DNA from: Nanobdellota archaeon
GTDB lineage: Archaea > Nanobdellota > Nanobdellia > Pacearchaeales > GW2011-AR1
DNA: 6,559 nucleotides
NCBI GenBank assembly: GCA_020056045.1
Contig: JAGVIM010000189.1
Coordinates: 1-6,559 of the forward strand
Direction: 5' to 3'
The translations under genes were made by a program, and so were the position numbers. Shown here in pieces: positions 1 through 6,302 of this stretch (within the stretch, counting starts at the first letter, position 1; every line of letters starts with the position of its first letter). The notes under the pieces were generated by a model. That model had not been told where the DNA came from and made no database searches. It saw only the letters and a program-made list of their open reading frames with translations.

Positions 1-55
1 AAAGAATTATCTTACTTTTAGAAGGAGATAAAAAATACTCAACACCTTTTTTCAT
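1..55 (-). CDS. N-terminus of an unidentified protein, cut by the window edge
   Basis: An open frame begins at the ATG at 53-55 and runs off the window after 18 codons (MKKGVEYFLSPSKSKIIL). An in-frame TGA lies two codons upstream, so this ATG is the first possible methionine start. There is no Shine-Dalgarno site, but an AT-rich TATA-like box is centred 27 bases upstream, the geometry expected for a leaderless archaeal gene. The opening residues (a short basic start, a Pro-Ser-Lys-Ser-Lys stretch, then Ile-Ile-Leu) resemble the cytoplasmic lead-in of small archaeal membrane proteins, but no membrane segment is visible yet. Product unknown; the frame could be spurious, because only 55 bases are seen. 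Confidence 0.45.
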   Translation of the reverse strand, partial: MKKGVEYFLSPSKSKIIL

Positions 56-76
56 AAATCATTTAATTATAATATC

Positions 77-87
77 TTTATATATTT
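77..87 (-). promoter_or_regulatory. Candidate archaeal TATA box for the gene leaving at position 1
   Basis: Read on the minus strand the site is AAATATATAAA. Its centre (82) lies 27 bases before the A of the ATG at 55, so a transcript starting at the usual distance would have little or no leader. The bases just upstream (TAATGAAT) are purine-rich but only a weak BRE match. It sits 30-40 bases downstream of the stop codon of the preceding gene. The whole gap is AT-rich, so a chance match is possible. Confidence 0.4.
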
Positions 88-116
88 ATTCATTATCAGC
101 CAATCCTTTTCTTATT

Positions 117-1505
117 TTATCTTTCAAGTCTGAAGCTTATTCCATTGTCTTCGCAAAGTTGCCTGTGATTCTGATAAAGCCAGACATTTGTATCATTATT
201 TTGCTGATTATTAAATAAGACACTTGAAACTACCTGTGATAACATTTTCTTTCTTCCATCTTCTTCCAGTCCTTCAAACTGCTGTATAAATTTATGTGTA
301 TTTTGATATCTTCTAAGGCTTTTATTCCAGGACATTCTGGGAAATAATTCATGTAAAACAGGATCCTGGTTTGCAGGACAAACCATGAATTCTAATAATT
401 CAGTTGGCTGGCTCATTACAAATTCCTTTCTTTTTCCAGCATTTACAATGTCTCTAAAATAAGCTCTTACAGTTTTTAGTCTCTCAAGTGTTTTTAAAAT
501 ATCAGAACAGTTTCCATTTAAAGGAGTATCTGCAGATCTTGCAGCATTTTCATAAACTGTTTGCATATCATTTATTCTCTGTTCTAAAACAGCCTCGCTT
601 GGAACAAAAAAATCAAGATCAACTAATCTTGCAAGAGTATTATCTCTTCTGTTCCCATTGAGTATAGCTAGGTCATAGGGTTTGTTATCATCATCAAATT
701 CAGTTTTCCCAAAATGAACAAGAACATTTTTGTAATTATCTGGATTAAAAATATAAAAAAGAATTAAATTATCTTTTACTAAAACACAGCTGTTAGTTTC
801 AGCACTAAATTTAGAATTTCCAACAGAATATCTTGATAAAGCACCAAGCCTTTTTCTTAATTCAGTTGCTTTTTGAGCCATATAATTAATTTTACTTTCA
901 TCAAGAATTACTTTTTGAGGATCTTCCTGAAGAGACTTTAATAGGTCAGATAGTTCATTAAAAGCTTTTAATGTTCTACCAGGAGTTTCGAGTTCAACTT
1001 CGAGTCTATAGGGTCCTTTTGTAAATCTATCAGGGAAAATATGTGCCTCTCTCAAATCAAGACTGCCTCTTTTAGGAACAACTCTTCCTGCCAAGACTTC
1101 ATTAACAGTAAAGTCCTGTATTAATCTTGAACCATTACAGTAAATGCTTTCAATTAATGGATTAAGGTAAGATCTTGTTCTTGAATAATGATCTGCGTTT
1201 AATTGAGCAATTGACAAAAAACTTATAACATCTAGGTTTGTATAGTCAAATCCTCCAGAGATATCAACACCACCTTGAGCCTTTACATTAACATCCAAAG
1301 ATACCAATGCCTCTTGAAGTTGTCTTTGTTTTTCAGGATTTGCAGTATATAATTTTGGAACTCTCACACTAAGTTCCTGATGTGGAATATATAAAGAAAA
1401 TTTTATAAAATCGTCTTCAAATTTTTCCCTGTCAATAAAACCTGTTCTTCCAGTTCTTATTGATCTTAATTGCTCTAAATATTTCATTAATTGAAATCCC
1501 TTCAT
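117..1505 (-). CDS. Unidentified 462-residue protein, last gene of the operon
   Basis: I do not recognise this protein. It looks soluble: no signal peptide, no membrane segment, and mixed charged helical and strand-like sequence. Visible features are a basic N-terminus, a Gly-rich turn at about 78-85, a helix-prone charged stretch at about 180-222, a hydrophobic strand-like block at about 240-265 (VLVKDNLILFYIF, then VLVHFG), an acidic patch at 269-273, another helical region at about 303-355, and an Asn/Gln-rich patch at 432-439. Five cysteines (123, 239, 333, 376, 451) are spread out and do not form a zinc-ribbon pair. Its ATG follows the ATPase stop codon after one base (TAA-A-ATG), so it is probably translated by coupling and may be a partner of the ATPase. 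A second ATG at 1487 has an AAGGGA site nine bases upstream and would give 456 residues; the true start is unsure. Confidence 0.85.
   Translation of the reverse strand: MKGFQLMKYLEQLRSIRTGRTGFIDREKFEDDFIKFSLYIPHQELSVRVPKLYTANPEKQRQLQEALVSLDVNVKAQGGVDISGGFDYTNLDVISFLSIAQLNADHYSRTRSYLNPLIESIYCNGSRLIQDFTVNEVLAGRVVPKRGSLDLREAHIFPDRFTKGPYRLEVELETPGRTLKAFNELSDLLKSLQEDPQKVILDESKINYMAQKATELRKRLGALSRYSVGNSKFSAETNSCVLVKDNLILFYIFNPDNYKNVLVHFGKTEFDDDNKPYDLAILNGNRRDNTLARLVDLDFFVPSEAVLEQRINDMQTVYENAARSADTPLNGNCSDILKTLERLKTVRAYFRDIVNAGKRKEFVMSQPTELLEFMVCPANQDPVLHELFPRMSWNKSLRRYQNTHKFIQQFEGLEEDGRKKMLSQVVSSVLFNNQQNNDTNVWLYQNHRQLCEDNGISFRLER
1497..1502 (-). promoter_or_regulatory. Possible ribosome binding site for an alternative start at 1487
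   Basis: AAGGGA on the minus strand, nine bases before an in-frame ATG at 1485-1487 that encodes Met7 of the annotated protein. The upstream ATG at 1505 has only AGG four bases ahead of it, which is close for a Shine-Dalgarno site. The site therefore bears on which start is used. Confidence 0.35.
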
Positions 1506-1506
1506 T

Positions 1507-3264
1507 TTACCTGCCTCTGACTTGTATTCCAGAATCAGGACCTGGTTGTTTTAGAGAACTAAGAAATCTTTCAACATTATCACCAGTCATTGCTTCTTGA
1601 GATGCTCTTTCAATTTCCATTCTGGTTTGTATATATAAATCAAATGCTTCAATTACTTTTCCTTTTGTAATTCCCTCAAAATGCTGGTTTCTATATGCAA
1701 CTTTTTCATCATAACTTTTTCTTAAAATATCTATTGGAATTTCATAACCTCTTGTTAGTCCACTTAATACATGTTCTATTTCTCTGTTGCTTAAAGGTCC
1801 TTCAATTAAATTTCTTCCAATTTCATTCCATTCATTTGCATTAACTCCACTAATAGGTGCATCTCTTGTTAAATATCTTCTAGCATATTCTCCAAATTCT
1901 TCAGGAGTCTTGAATCTTTCAAGTCTAACTATTGCATCAAAGATTCTGCTTTTTGTTGCATCATCAATATCTCCAATATAATTAGCATCCATTATTGAAA
2001 GGAATTTTCCATTCTTTGGAATTCTTGTTCCATCATATTTTCCAAAAATTACAGACATTACTTTTTTGTCTTCAGGAGTTGCTCTTGAGTCTTTTCTGCT
2101 ATTAAGTAAAGTGTCTGCATCACTAACATATTCTCCAACAGGTCCTGGAAATTCTATGATTTGTCTGCAAATATCAGCAACTGCAAGAGCAGCTTTATCT
2201 TTATATTCAGTACCAAAATCAGTTATGCTAAATGGAAATGCCCAAAATGAAATTCCAAGTTCACTAGCAAGATCTCCTGCAGATCTCATCATTGCATGAG
2301 CACCAAAAGTTTTTCCACAACCAGGGTCTCCTGTTGCAAATATGACTTTTGCAGGCTTAAATGGATTTTTTCTTTTTTCATGATCATAAGCAAGAAGTCT
2401 GACTAAATTATTCCATATAACTCTATGGAATTCCTGTTCTCCAATTATATCTTCTTTTCTAACATCCATAAAATCATTTACTTTCACATCACTATAGACT
2501 CTCTTAAATTTACCAGCTTCAATTGAAAAATTCCTATGTTTTATTTTTGTCTTATCAATTCCATATTTTTCAGCAGTTGAAGAAAATCTGTCCCAGTTAA
2601 ACTGGTTAATCCATGTTGTGAAAGTATCTGCGAGTGTAGATTTTAAATCATCATCACTTGATTCAGAACCTTTTTCTTCAAGTACTGTTGATAAATTTCT
2701 GCCTGTTCTTACAGCAAGCCTTTTTGTTAAAAGATCACGATCATCACTTGCATATTCACTTGGTTCAAAACCAACTCTAAGTTCTGTTTTTGTTTTTTCA
2801 GAACCAAGAAGAGCAAGTCCAACCTGTCCTGCAAAATATAATGCATATTTATTTGAAAAAAGTACAGCGTCAGTTATTTCATCCTGGATTTCTTTTTCTT
2901 TTTTTGAGATTTCTTGAACTTGAACATTTTGTGTTCTATCGGGTAAATTACCATTTGATTTCATGCTGGAAAGTCTTTCTTCAAGTGTCAAAACATCAAT
3001 CCTTTCTCTTAATGCAAGTGCACCAGCCCTAAAAACAGCAACAGCAGTTTCATAAGAATCCATATATCCTATCTGATCTAAAGTATTTCTTGTGTCATCT
3101 GAAAGTTTTGTAAGAACAACATCATAAAGTGTTCCTTCTATCTTTTTTCCAAGTTTCTTTCCTCCTCTTAATTCAACATCTGATTTTGTTGAATCTCTGA
3201 TTATCCTTTGTGCCTCTTTCTTTTCTTCTTCTATTCTTGTATTAATGTCTATTTCAGTTTCCAT
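1507..3264 (-). CDS. AAA ATPase with an atypical Walker B motif
   Basis: A 585-residue protein with an N-terminal region of about 270 residues and a single C-terminal AAA module. The N-terminal part is charged, with a possible coiled coil at about 85-132, and I cannot assign it. Module landmarks: an entry helix around 273-290; Walker A GDPGCGKT at 312-319; a possible pore loop near 348-359; the Walker B position at 377-384; a Tyr-Asp-Gly at 410-412 matching the Leu-Asp-Gly of classical AAA proteins; sensor 1 Asn428; a probable arginine finger Arg440 in DDATKSR; and an SNREI segment at 492-496 in place of the family's SGADI. Spacing and the LLNSR stretch after Walker B resemble the katanin/spastin/Vps4 group. 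Walker B reads Ser381-Asp382 instead of Asp-Glu, so hydrolysis may be slow or altered. AAA proteins of this type form ring hexamers that remodel proteins; the substrate here is unknown. Start and stop abut the neighbouring genes with one-base gaps. Confidence 0.9.
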   Translation of the reverse strand: METEIDINTRIEEEKKEAQRIIRDSTKSDVELRGGKKLGKKIEGTLYDVVLTKLSDDTRNTLDQIGYMDSYETAVAVFRAGALALRERIDVLTLEERLSSMKSNGNLPDRTQNVQVQEISKKEKEIQDEITDAVLFSNKYALYFAGQVGLALLGSEKTKTELRVGFEPSEYASDDRDLLTKRLAVRTGRNLSTVLEEKGSESSDDDLKSTLADTFTTWINQFNWDRFSSTAEKYGIDKTKIKHRNFSIEAGKFKRVYSDVKVNDFMDVRKEDIIGEQEFHRVIWNNLVRLLAYDHEKRKNPFKPAKVIFATGDPGCGKTFGAHAMMRSAGDLASELGISFWAFPFSITDFGTEYKDKAALAVADICRQIIEFPGPVGEYVSDADTLLNSRKDSRATPEDKKVMSVIFGKYDGTRIPKNGKFLSIMDANYIGDIDDATKSRIFDAIVRLERFKTPEEFGEYARRYLTRDAPISGVNANEWNEIGRNLIEGPLSNREIEHVLSGLTRGYEIPIDILRKSYDEKVAYRNQHFEGITKGKVIEAFDLYIQTRMEIERASQEAMTGDNVERFLSSLKQPGPDSGIQVRGR

Positions 3265-3265
3265 T

Positions 3266-4411
3266 TTAAATTGTGACTATTTTTAGATCTGTTCCAAGGA
3301 GTTCTTTTGATAAACTTGAAGAATATCCTCCAGGACACACTACTATTTGTTCATTCCAGTTTTCTCTTTTTCCAAGAATTTGTCTTGCTTTACCATTTAC
3401 ATCTCTGTGGTTAGGAGCATAAAAATAACTTTTACAAAATCTTAATGCACCATCAAAAGGATTTGCAGTAACATGCTCTCTTATTCCGGGAAGAATACTA
3501 AATCTTGGAGCTTTCAGATATTTATTTTCATAAGGTCCTACTAAAGATTTTGACACATGCACTGGATGTATAGTTTCAAATCTTTCATCAGTGTCTTCAA
3601 GTACAAAATATGCAGGATTTTCAATTCCAAAACCACCAAGATGAGATTTAAATTCATTAGATATTCTTACTCCAGCCTCTGTTTCTTTAAGATGAGGTTC
3701 GCCTAGATTATCCTGCCAAACATCCATTACATAAACTTCAAACATTCCAGTTGCAGCAGAATATTTTGCAAATGAAATATTCCAGAATGTTTCTCCGCCA
3801 AGATCTATTGTTTTTCTTACATCCATTTTTATATCTCTGCCACTTTGTTCCCACCCAATTAATTCTGAATCAGCAAGCTTTTCCAAAAAACTTCTTTTCA
3901 TTGCATCTTCATGATGTTTTCTTGCAACTACAGAAACATCTCCTGTTTCCACATAATCTTGCATTAAAACATTTTGAAGTGTTAATGCAGACTCCCTATA
4001 GTGAGGTATTTTTCTCAGCATTTCTTCAGCTTCTTTTTTTAATCTGCCAAGTGTAACAAAATCAAAAAACCAAGGTAATCCAGAAGAAACACTTATTCCA
4101 ATTTTCTTAAAATATCCTTTGTTTTGAGAAGCATCTGGATTTTTATTATCCCATGAAAACCATTTATATCCCTGTATAATTCTATCTATTAAATCTGCAG
4201 TTATTCTATGGCTTTCTTCCATATCAGGAAGTCTTGTCAAATCCCACTTATTTTCATCAGCAAATCTTTTTATAGCATCTTTCTGGTTTAAAGTCATTCC
4301 TTCTCTTACTACACTTGATAAAAGTCCAAGAGATTTATTTAATCCTGATAAATAGTTTTCTTTTTCTTCACCTGAAATGTCAGCTGATTGTAATTTTTGT
4401 TCTTGGTTCAT
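3266..4411 (-). CDS. Unidentified 381-residue protein, second gene of the operon
   Basis: I do not recognise this protein. The first 180 residues look helical. They include a Trp/Phe-rich stretch at 83-87 (KWFSW) and a short hydrophobic segment at about 104-122 ending in LPWFFDFVTLG, which is too short and broken to call a membrane span. Residues 200-330 look strand-rich (TFWNISFAKY, MFEVYVMDVWQ, AYFVLEDTDERF), suggesting a compact beta domain. Near the end are an RFCKSYFYAP segment (324-333) and VVCPGGYSSS (357-366); the two cysteines (326 and 359) might pair or bind a ligand, but no known catalytic motif is evident. Its start is well supported: GGGAG lies six bases before the ATG. It lies between the TelA-like gene (40-base gap) and the ATPase gene (one-base gap), so a role with both is likely. 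Confidence 0.85.
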   Translation of the reverse strand: MNQEQKLQSADISGEEKENYLSGLNKSLGLLSSVVREGMTLNQKDAIKRFADENKWDLTRLPDMEESHRITADLIDRIIQGYKWFSWDNKNPDASQNKGYFKKIGISVSSGLPWFFDFVTLGRLKKEAEEMLRKIPHYRESALTLQNVLMQDYVETGDVSVVARKHHEDAMKRSFLEKLADSELIGWEQSGRDIKMDVRKTIDLGGETFWNISFAKYSAATGMFEVYVMDVWQDNLGEPHLKETEAGVRISNEFKSHLGGFGIENPAYFVLEDTDERFETIHPVHVSKSLVGPYENKYLKAPRFSILPGIREHVTANPFDGALRFCKSYFYAPNHRDVNGKARQILGKRENWNEQIVVCPGGYSSSLSKELLGTDLKIVTI

Positions 4412-4417
4412 TTTAAA

Positions 4418-4422
4418 CTCCC
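4418..4422 (-). promoter_or_regulatory. Shine-Dalgarno site of the 381-residue gene
   Basis: GGGAG on the minus strand, six bases before the ATG at 4411. It is the clearest ribosome binding site in the window and fixes this start. It also shows that internal genes of the operon use Shine-Dalgarno initiation while the first gene does not. Confidence 0.7.
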
Positions 4423-4433
4423 AAGCAATCTTG

Positions 4434-4453
4434 AAAAAAAGATAGAAATCTTT
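4434..4453 (-). terminator. Short hairpin with T tract after the TelA-like gene (weak terminator or attenuator)
   Basis: On the minus strand AAAGAT, a four-base loop TTCT and ATCTTT form a perfect six-base-pair stem, and the T run continues to seven Ts. The stem starts inside the TAA stop codon of the TelA-like gene. The stem has a single G-C pair, so it would be weak in a bacterium, but a T tract alone can end transcription in archaea. The operon continues 23 bases later, so any termination would be partial, making the first gene more abundant than the three behind it. Confidence 0.35.
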
Positions 4454-5732
4454 ACCTCTGTCTTGTATGGTAAGCTTCGCCAGTTTGATTAACTGTAGCT
4501 ACAGCTTCTGCCCATTCGACTTTTTTCTGATTTAGGTCTTTGACAAACTCATCTAGCTTTCTTTCTGTTGCAAGTGCTTTTTCTGGGTCATATAATCCTT
4601 TTTTCATAAGTTCAAATGTATCTGTAGCAACAAATTCTATCATCTGTGCATTTGCTTCCATTAATTTTTGTGAAATTTCAGAAGTTCTAAGTAATGCTCT
4701 TTGCATTCTCATAGCATCTTCACCATGATATGAAATCTGTCCTTGTATTTTAAATACAGGTATAAGATCTGATAAAGCATGTTTATATTTAACTTCAAGT
4801 TCATTCATTGAATCAATTAATGCACCTATTGCCTTGTAGTTAACTTTTGAAGCAGCAGTTGCGCCCTTTGCTGATTGCACTCCTTCAGCAGATTCTAATA
4901 GCTCTCTTCTTATATTACTAACAGTTCCTTCTAAAGAAAATTTACCATCCATTATCTGGTATTTTGCTCCAAGTATTTCCTGCATTTCACTTGCATATTG
5001 TTTGACTGAATTCATGTCTCCTTTTGCTTTTGCCTGTTGTAATAATGCTTCTTTTTCTGATAATGCAGAATCAACAGCTGCAAGTTCACCTTCAAGTGAT
5101 TTTATCTCTCCATCAACAACTGTAATATCAGCAGATCCTCTGTAACTAGAAGCAAGTCTGCTTATTAATTGTTCATCTAAAAATTTCATATGAGAAATAT
5201 TTTGTACTTGTAATTCTCCAACAGCTTCTCTTCCTTGTATAGCTTTGTTATATTGTTTATCAAGAATCTCCGCCATACCATCAATTAAAATATTAACAGA
5301 TTGGTCTCTCTTTGTAGCAGCACCAAATCTAAGTCTTTTTGCTTTCTTTTTTTGTAAAGATGCAGTATACCATGCAAGCCATGCAATGTCTTTAACACCA
5401 TAGATTGCACCTTTTCCAACAGTATTTTTAAAATCTACATTTAAAGCTCCATATTCATCAGCAAGTTCAGCAAGTTCCATTTTTATTCCATAAAGTCTTG
5501 AATGAATGCTATCTGCTTCTTTATTATTTGTAGAGGGTGATCTGCTTACTCTAGTCTCAAGTTGATCCTGTTGTTTTGAAACTTGTCTTGTAGAAGTTCC
5601 TGTTCTTTCAAATGCCAGATGTGCAGCTTCTTCAGGAGAAGCTTGTGCTTTTCTTTGTGCATATTTCAACATTATTTTTCCAACTTCAGTACTTCCACTT
5701 ACCTGAATTTGTGTTTGTTCTGTGTCTGTCAT
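4452..5732 (-). CDS. Helical protein resembling the TelA/KlaA toxic-anion-resistance family
   Basis: A 426-residue, almost wholly helical protein. The C-terminal part follows the TelA pattern: LIPVFKIQ at 323-330 matches the family's 'LIPLWKNQ', then a helix with SEISQKLMEANAQMIE (351-366) matching 'SDTTNDLLRKNAELLK', then KKGLYDPEKA (377-386) matching 'ERGIVDMETVK', then a charged helix to about 412. This is pattern matching from memory; overall similarity must be low. TelA proteins were named for tellurite resistance, but their biochemical activity is not established. The first 75 residues are polar and probably disordered. Residues 108-137 combine a Trp-rich hydrophobic helix with a basic cluster (KKKAKRLR), and 203-260 look like a coiled coil. 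It is the first gene of the operon. An in-frame TAA lies 12 bases upstream and there is no Shine-Dalgarno site, which fits a leaderless transcript from the TATA box at 5757-5766. Confidence 0.8.
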   Translation of the reverse strand: MTDTEQTQIQVSGSTEVGKIMLKYAQRKAQASPEEAAHLAFERTGTSTRQVSKQQDQLETRVSRSPSTNNKEADSIHSRLYGIKMELAELADEYGALNVDFKNTVGKGAIYGVKDIAWLAWYTASLQKKKAKRLRFGAATKRDQSVNILIDGMAEILDKQYNKAIQGREAVGELQVQNISHMKFLDEQLISRLASSYRGSADITVVDGEIKSLEGELAAVDSALSEKEALLQQAKAKGDMNSVKQYASEMQEILGAKYQIMDGKFSLEGTVSNIRRELLESAEGVQSAKGATAASKVNYKAIGALIDSMNELEVKYKHALSDLIPVFKIQGQISYHGEDAMRMQRALLRTSEISQKLMEANAQMIEFVATDTFELMKKGLYDPEKALATERKLDEFVKDLNQKKVEWAEAVATVNQTGEAYHTRQR

Positions 5733-5756
5733 TTTATTATTTTATATAAAAAATAG

Positions 5757-5773
5757 TATTTATAAATCTTTCG
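5757..5773 (-). promoter_or_regulatory. Archaeal BRE and TATA box driving the four-gene operon
   Basis: Minus-strand TTTATAAATA (5766 to 5757) is a near-ideal archaeal TATA box, preceded directly by purine-rich CGAAAGA (5773 to 5767) in the BRE position. The box centre is about 30 bases before the A of the ATG at 5732, so transcription at the usual distance would begin at or a few bases before the ATG. The absence of a Shine-Dalgarno site supports leaderless translation. No bacterial -35 element at proper spacing was found. A run of six Ts between box and ATG (minus strand, around 5749-5754) could also end transcripts from the upstream gene pair. Confidence 0.65.
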
Positions 5774-5789
5774 ATTCATGTTACCACTT

Positions 5790-5809
5790 ATTAGAAGGTA
5801 TATTCTAAT
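5790..5809. repeat. 20-base palindrome upstream of the operon promoter
   Basis: Perfect seven-base inverted repeat ATTAGAA / TTCTAAT with a six-base spacer (plus strand ATTAGAA-GGTATA-TTCTAAT). One arm covers the TAG stop codon of the upstream gene, and the near end is 16 bases from the BRE. Arms and spacing fit a dimeric helix-turn-helix regulator site. The alternative is an RNA hairpin at the 3' end of the upstream transcript; no T run follows it directly. No regulator gene is present in the window. Confidence 0.45.
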
Positions 5810-6302
5810 TGTTATCTACACCTTCATCATCTAAGGTTAAATTCTCTTCATCTAAAGCTATAACTGGGCTTGAGTTATTATTAGAAACTCCGTTAGAGTC
5901 TGATGTTTTTGAGTCGTAAGGAATTCCTTTTAATACAAAATCATTTAATGCATTAAGGTTAATCATATCTTTTTGTGGAACAATTCCATCAGCCTCTATT
6001 ATTAAATCAAATCCTGGGCTAAATTTATAAAAACTAATTGTTGCATTTTTACCTTTGCTGCTTAGTCTGTTACCACCATCATAAGTAAATCCTTCTCTTT
6101 GACTTAGATACGTCATTAAATTATCATGATTGTCCATATAACTTCCAATTCTTGATCCAACTTCATTTTTAAAATTAGGATCAGCTTCAGATTCAAGTTT
6201 TACTTCTTCCTTGAATTTAAATTTAGCTTCAAGTCTGCTTGTAAATGTTTTTCTGAGTGGAGTTTTGACAATATGAATTATATGATCTGAACTATATGCC
6301 AT
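5805..6302 (-). CDS. Unidentified 165-residue protein, paralogue of its upstream neighbour
   Basis: I do not recognise the family. The N-terminal 60 residues are charged, with an alternating Lys/Glu stretch at about 25-40. The core at 63-126 holds a conserved block from FDL (98-100) through DGIVP (105-109) to LNDFVLKG (119-126). The last 35 residues are Asn/Ser-rich then acidic, probably disordered. The core matches the neighbouring gene at 16 of 29 ungapped positions (98-126 here, 32-60 there), so the two arose by duplication. No membrane segment or signal peptide is seen. The ATG overlaps the upstream stop codon (TAATG), and GGAG lies ten bases before it. It probably forms an operon with that neighbour, separate from but adjacent to the downstream four-gene operon. 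It is the only gene here ending in TAG. Confidence 0.8.
   Translation of the reverse strand: MAYSSDHIIHIVKTPLRKTFTSRLEAKFKFKEEVKLESEADPNFKNEVGSRIGSYMDNHDNLMTYLSQREGFTYDGGNRLSSKGKNATISFYKFSPGFDLIIEADGIVPQKDMINLNALNDFVLKGIPYDSKTSDSNGVSNNNSSPVIALDEENLTLDDEGVDNN
5886..5896. repeat. 11-base direct repeat, copy 1 (within the 165-residue gene)
   Basis: AACTCCGTTAG on the plus strand, identical to 6311-6321. It encodes the SNGV stretch in the Asn-rich tail. It lies at the corresponding place in both paralogues and is probably a relic of the duplication that made them. Confidence 0.5.

Noticed and set aside
21..30. Plus-strand GAAGGAGATA, a good Shine-Dalgarno look-alike.
   Set aside because: No start codon follows at a usable distance, and it lies antisense to the partial gene at 1-55.
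67..98. Minus-strand short frame MNKYIKIL beginning at the ATG near 91.
   Set aside because: It ends after eight codons in the TATA-like region; too short and AT-rich to support.
104..122. Possible transmembrane segment in the 381-residue protein (residues about 104-122; the coordinates in this entry are residues).
   Set aside because: It is short and interrupted by Ser-Ser-Gly, Pro and Asp, so a buried helix or loop is more likely.
1787..2917. Several plus-strand open frames of 64-99 codons opposite the ATPase gene.
   Set aside because: They are Ser/Leu-rich antisense shadows of a gene with clear AAA motifs, without ribosome sites or recognisable products.
3751..4056. Plus-strand open frame of 101 codons opposite the 381-residue gene.
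   Set aside because: Leu/Phe/His-rich composition typical of the complement of a Lys/Glu-rich gene; the sense gene has a strong ribosome site.
5731..5780. A 16-codon minus-strand frame (begins MNRKIYKYYF) whose TGA overlaps the ATG of the TelA-like gene.
   Set aside because: It covers the BRE/TATA promoter, has only a poor ribosome site and is Lys/Tyr/Ile-rich as random AT-rich DNA would be. The promoter reading explains the bases better.
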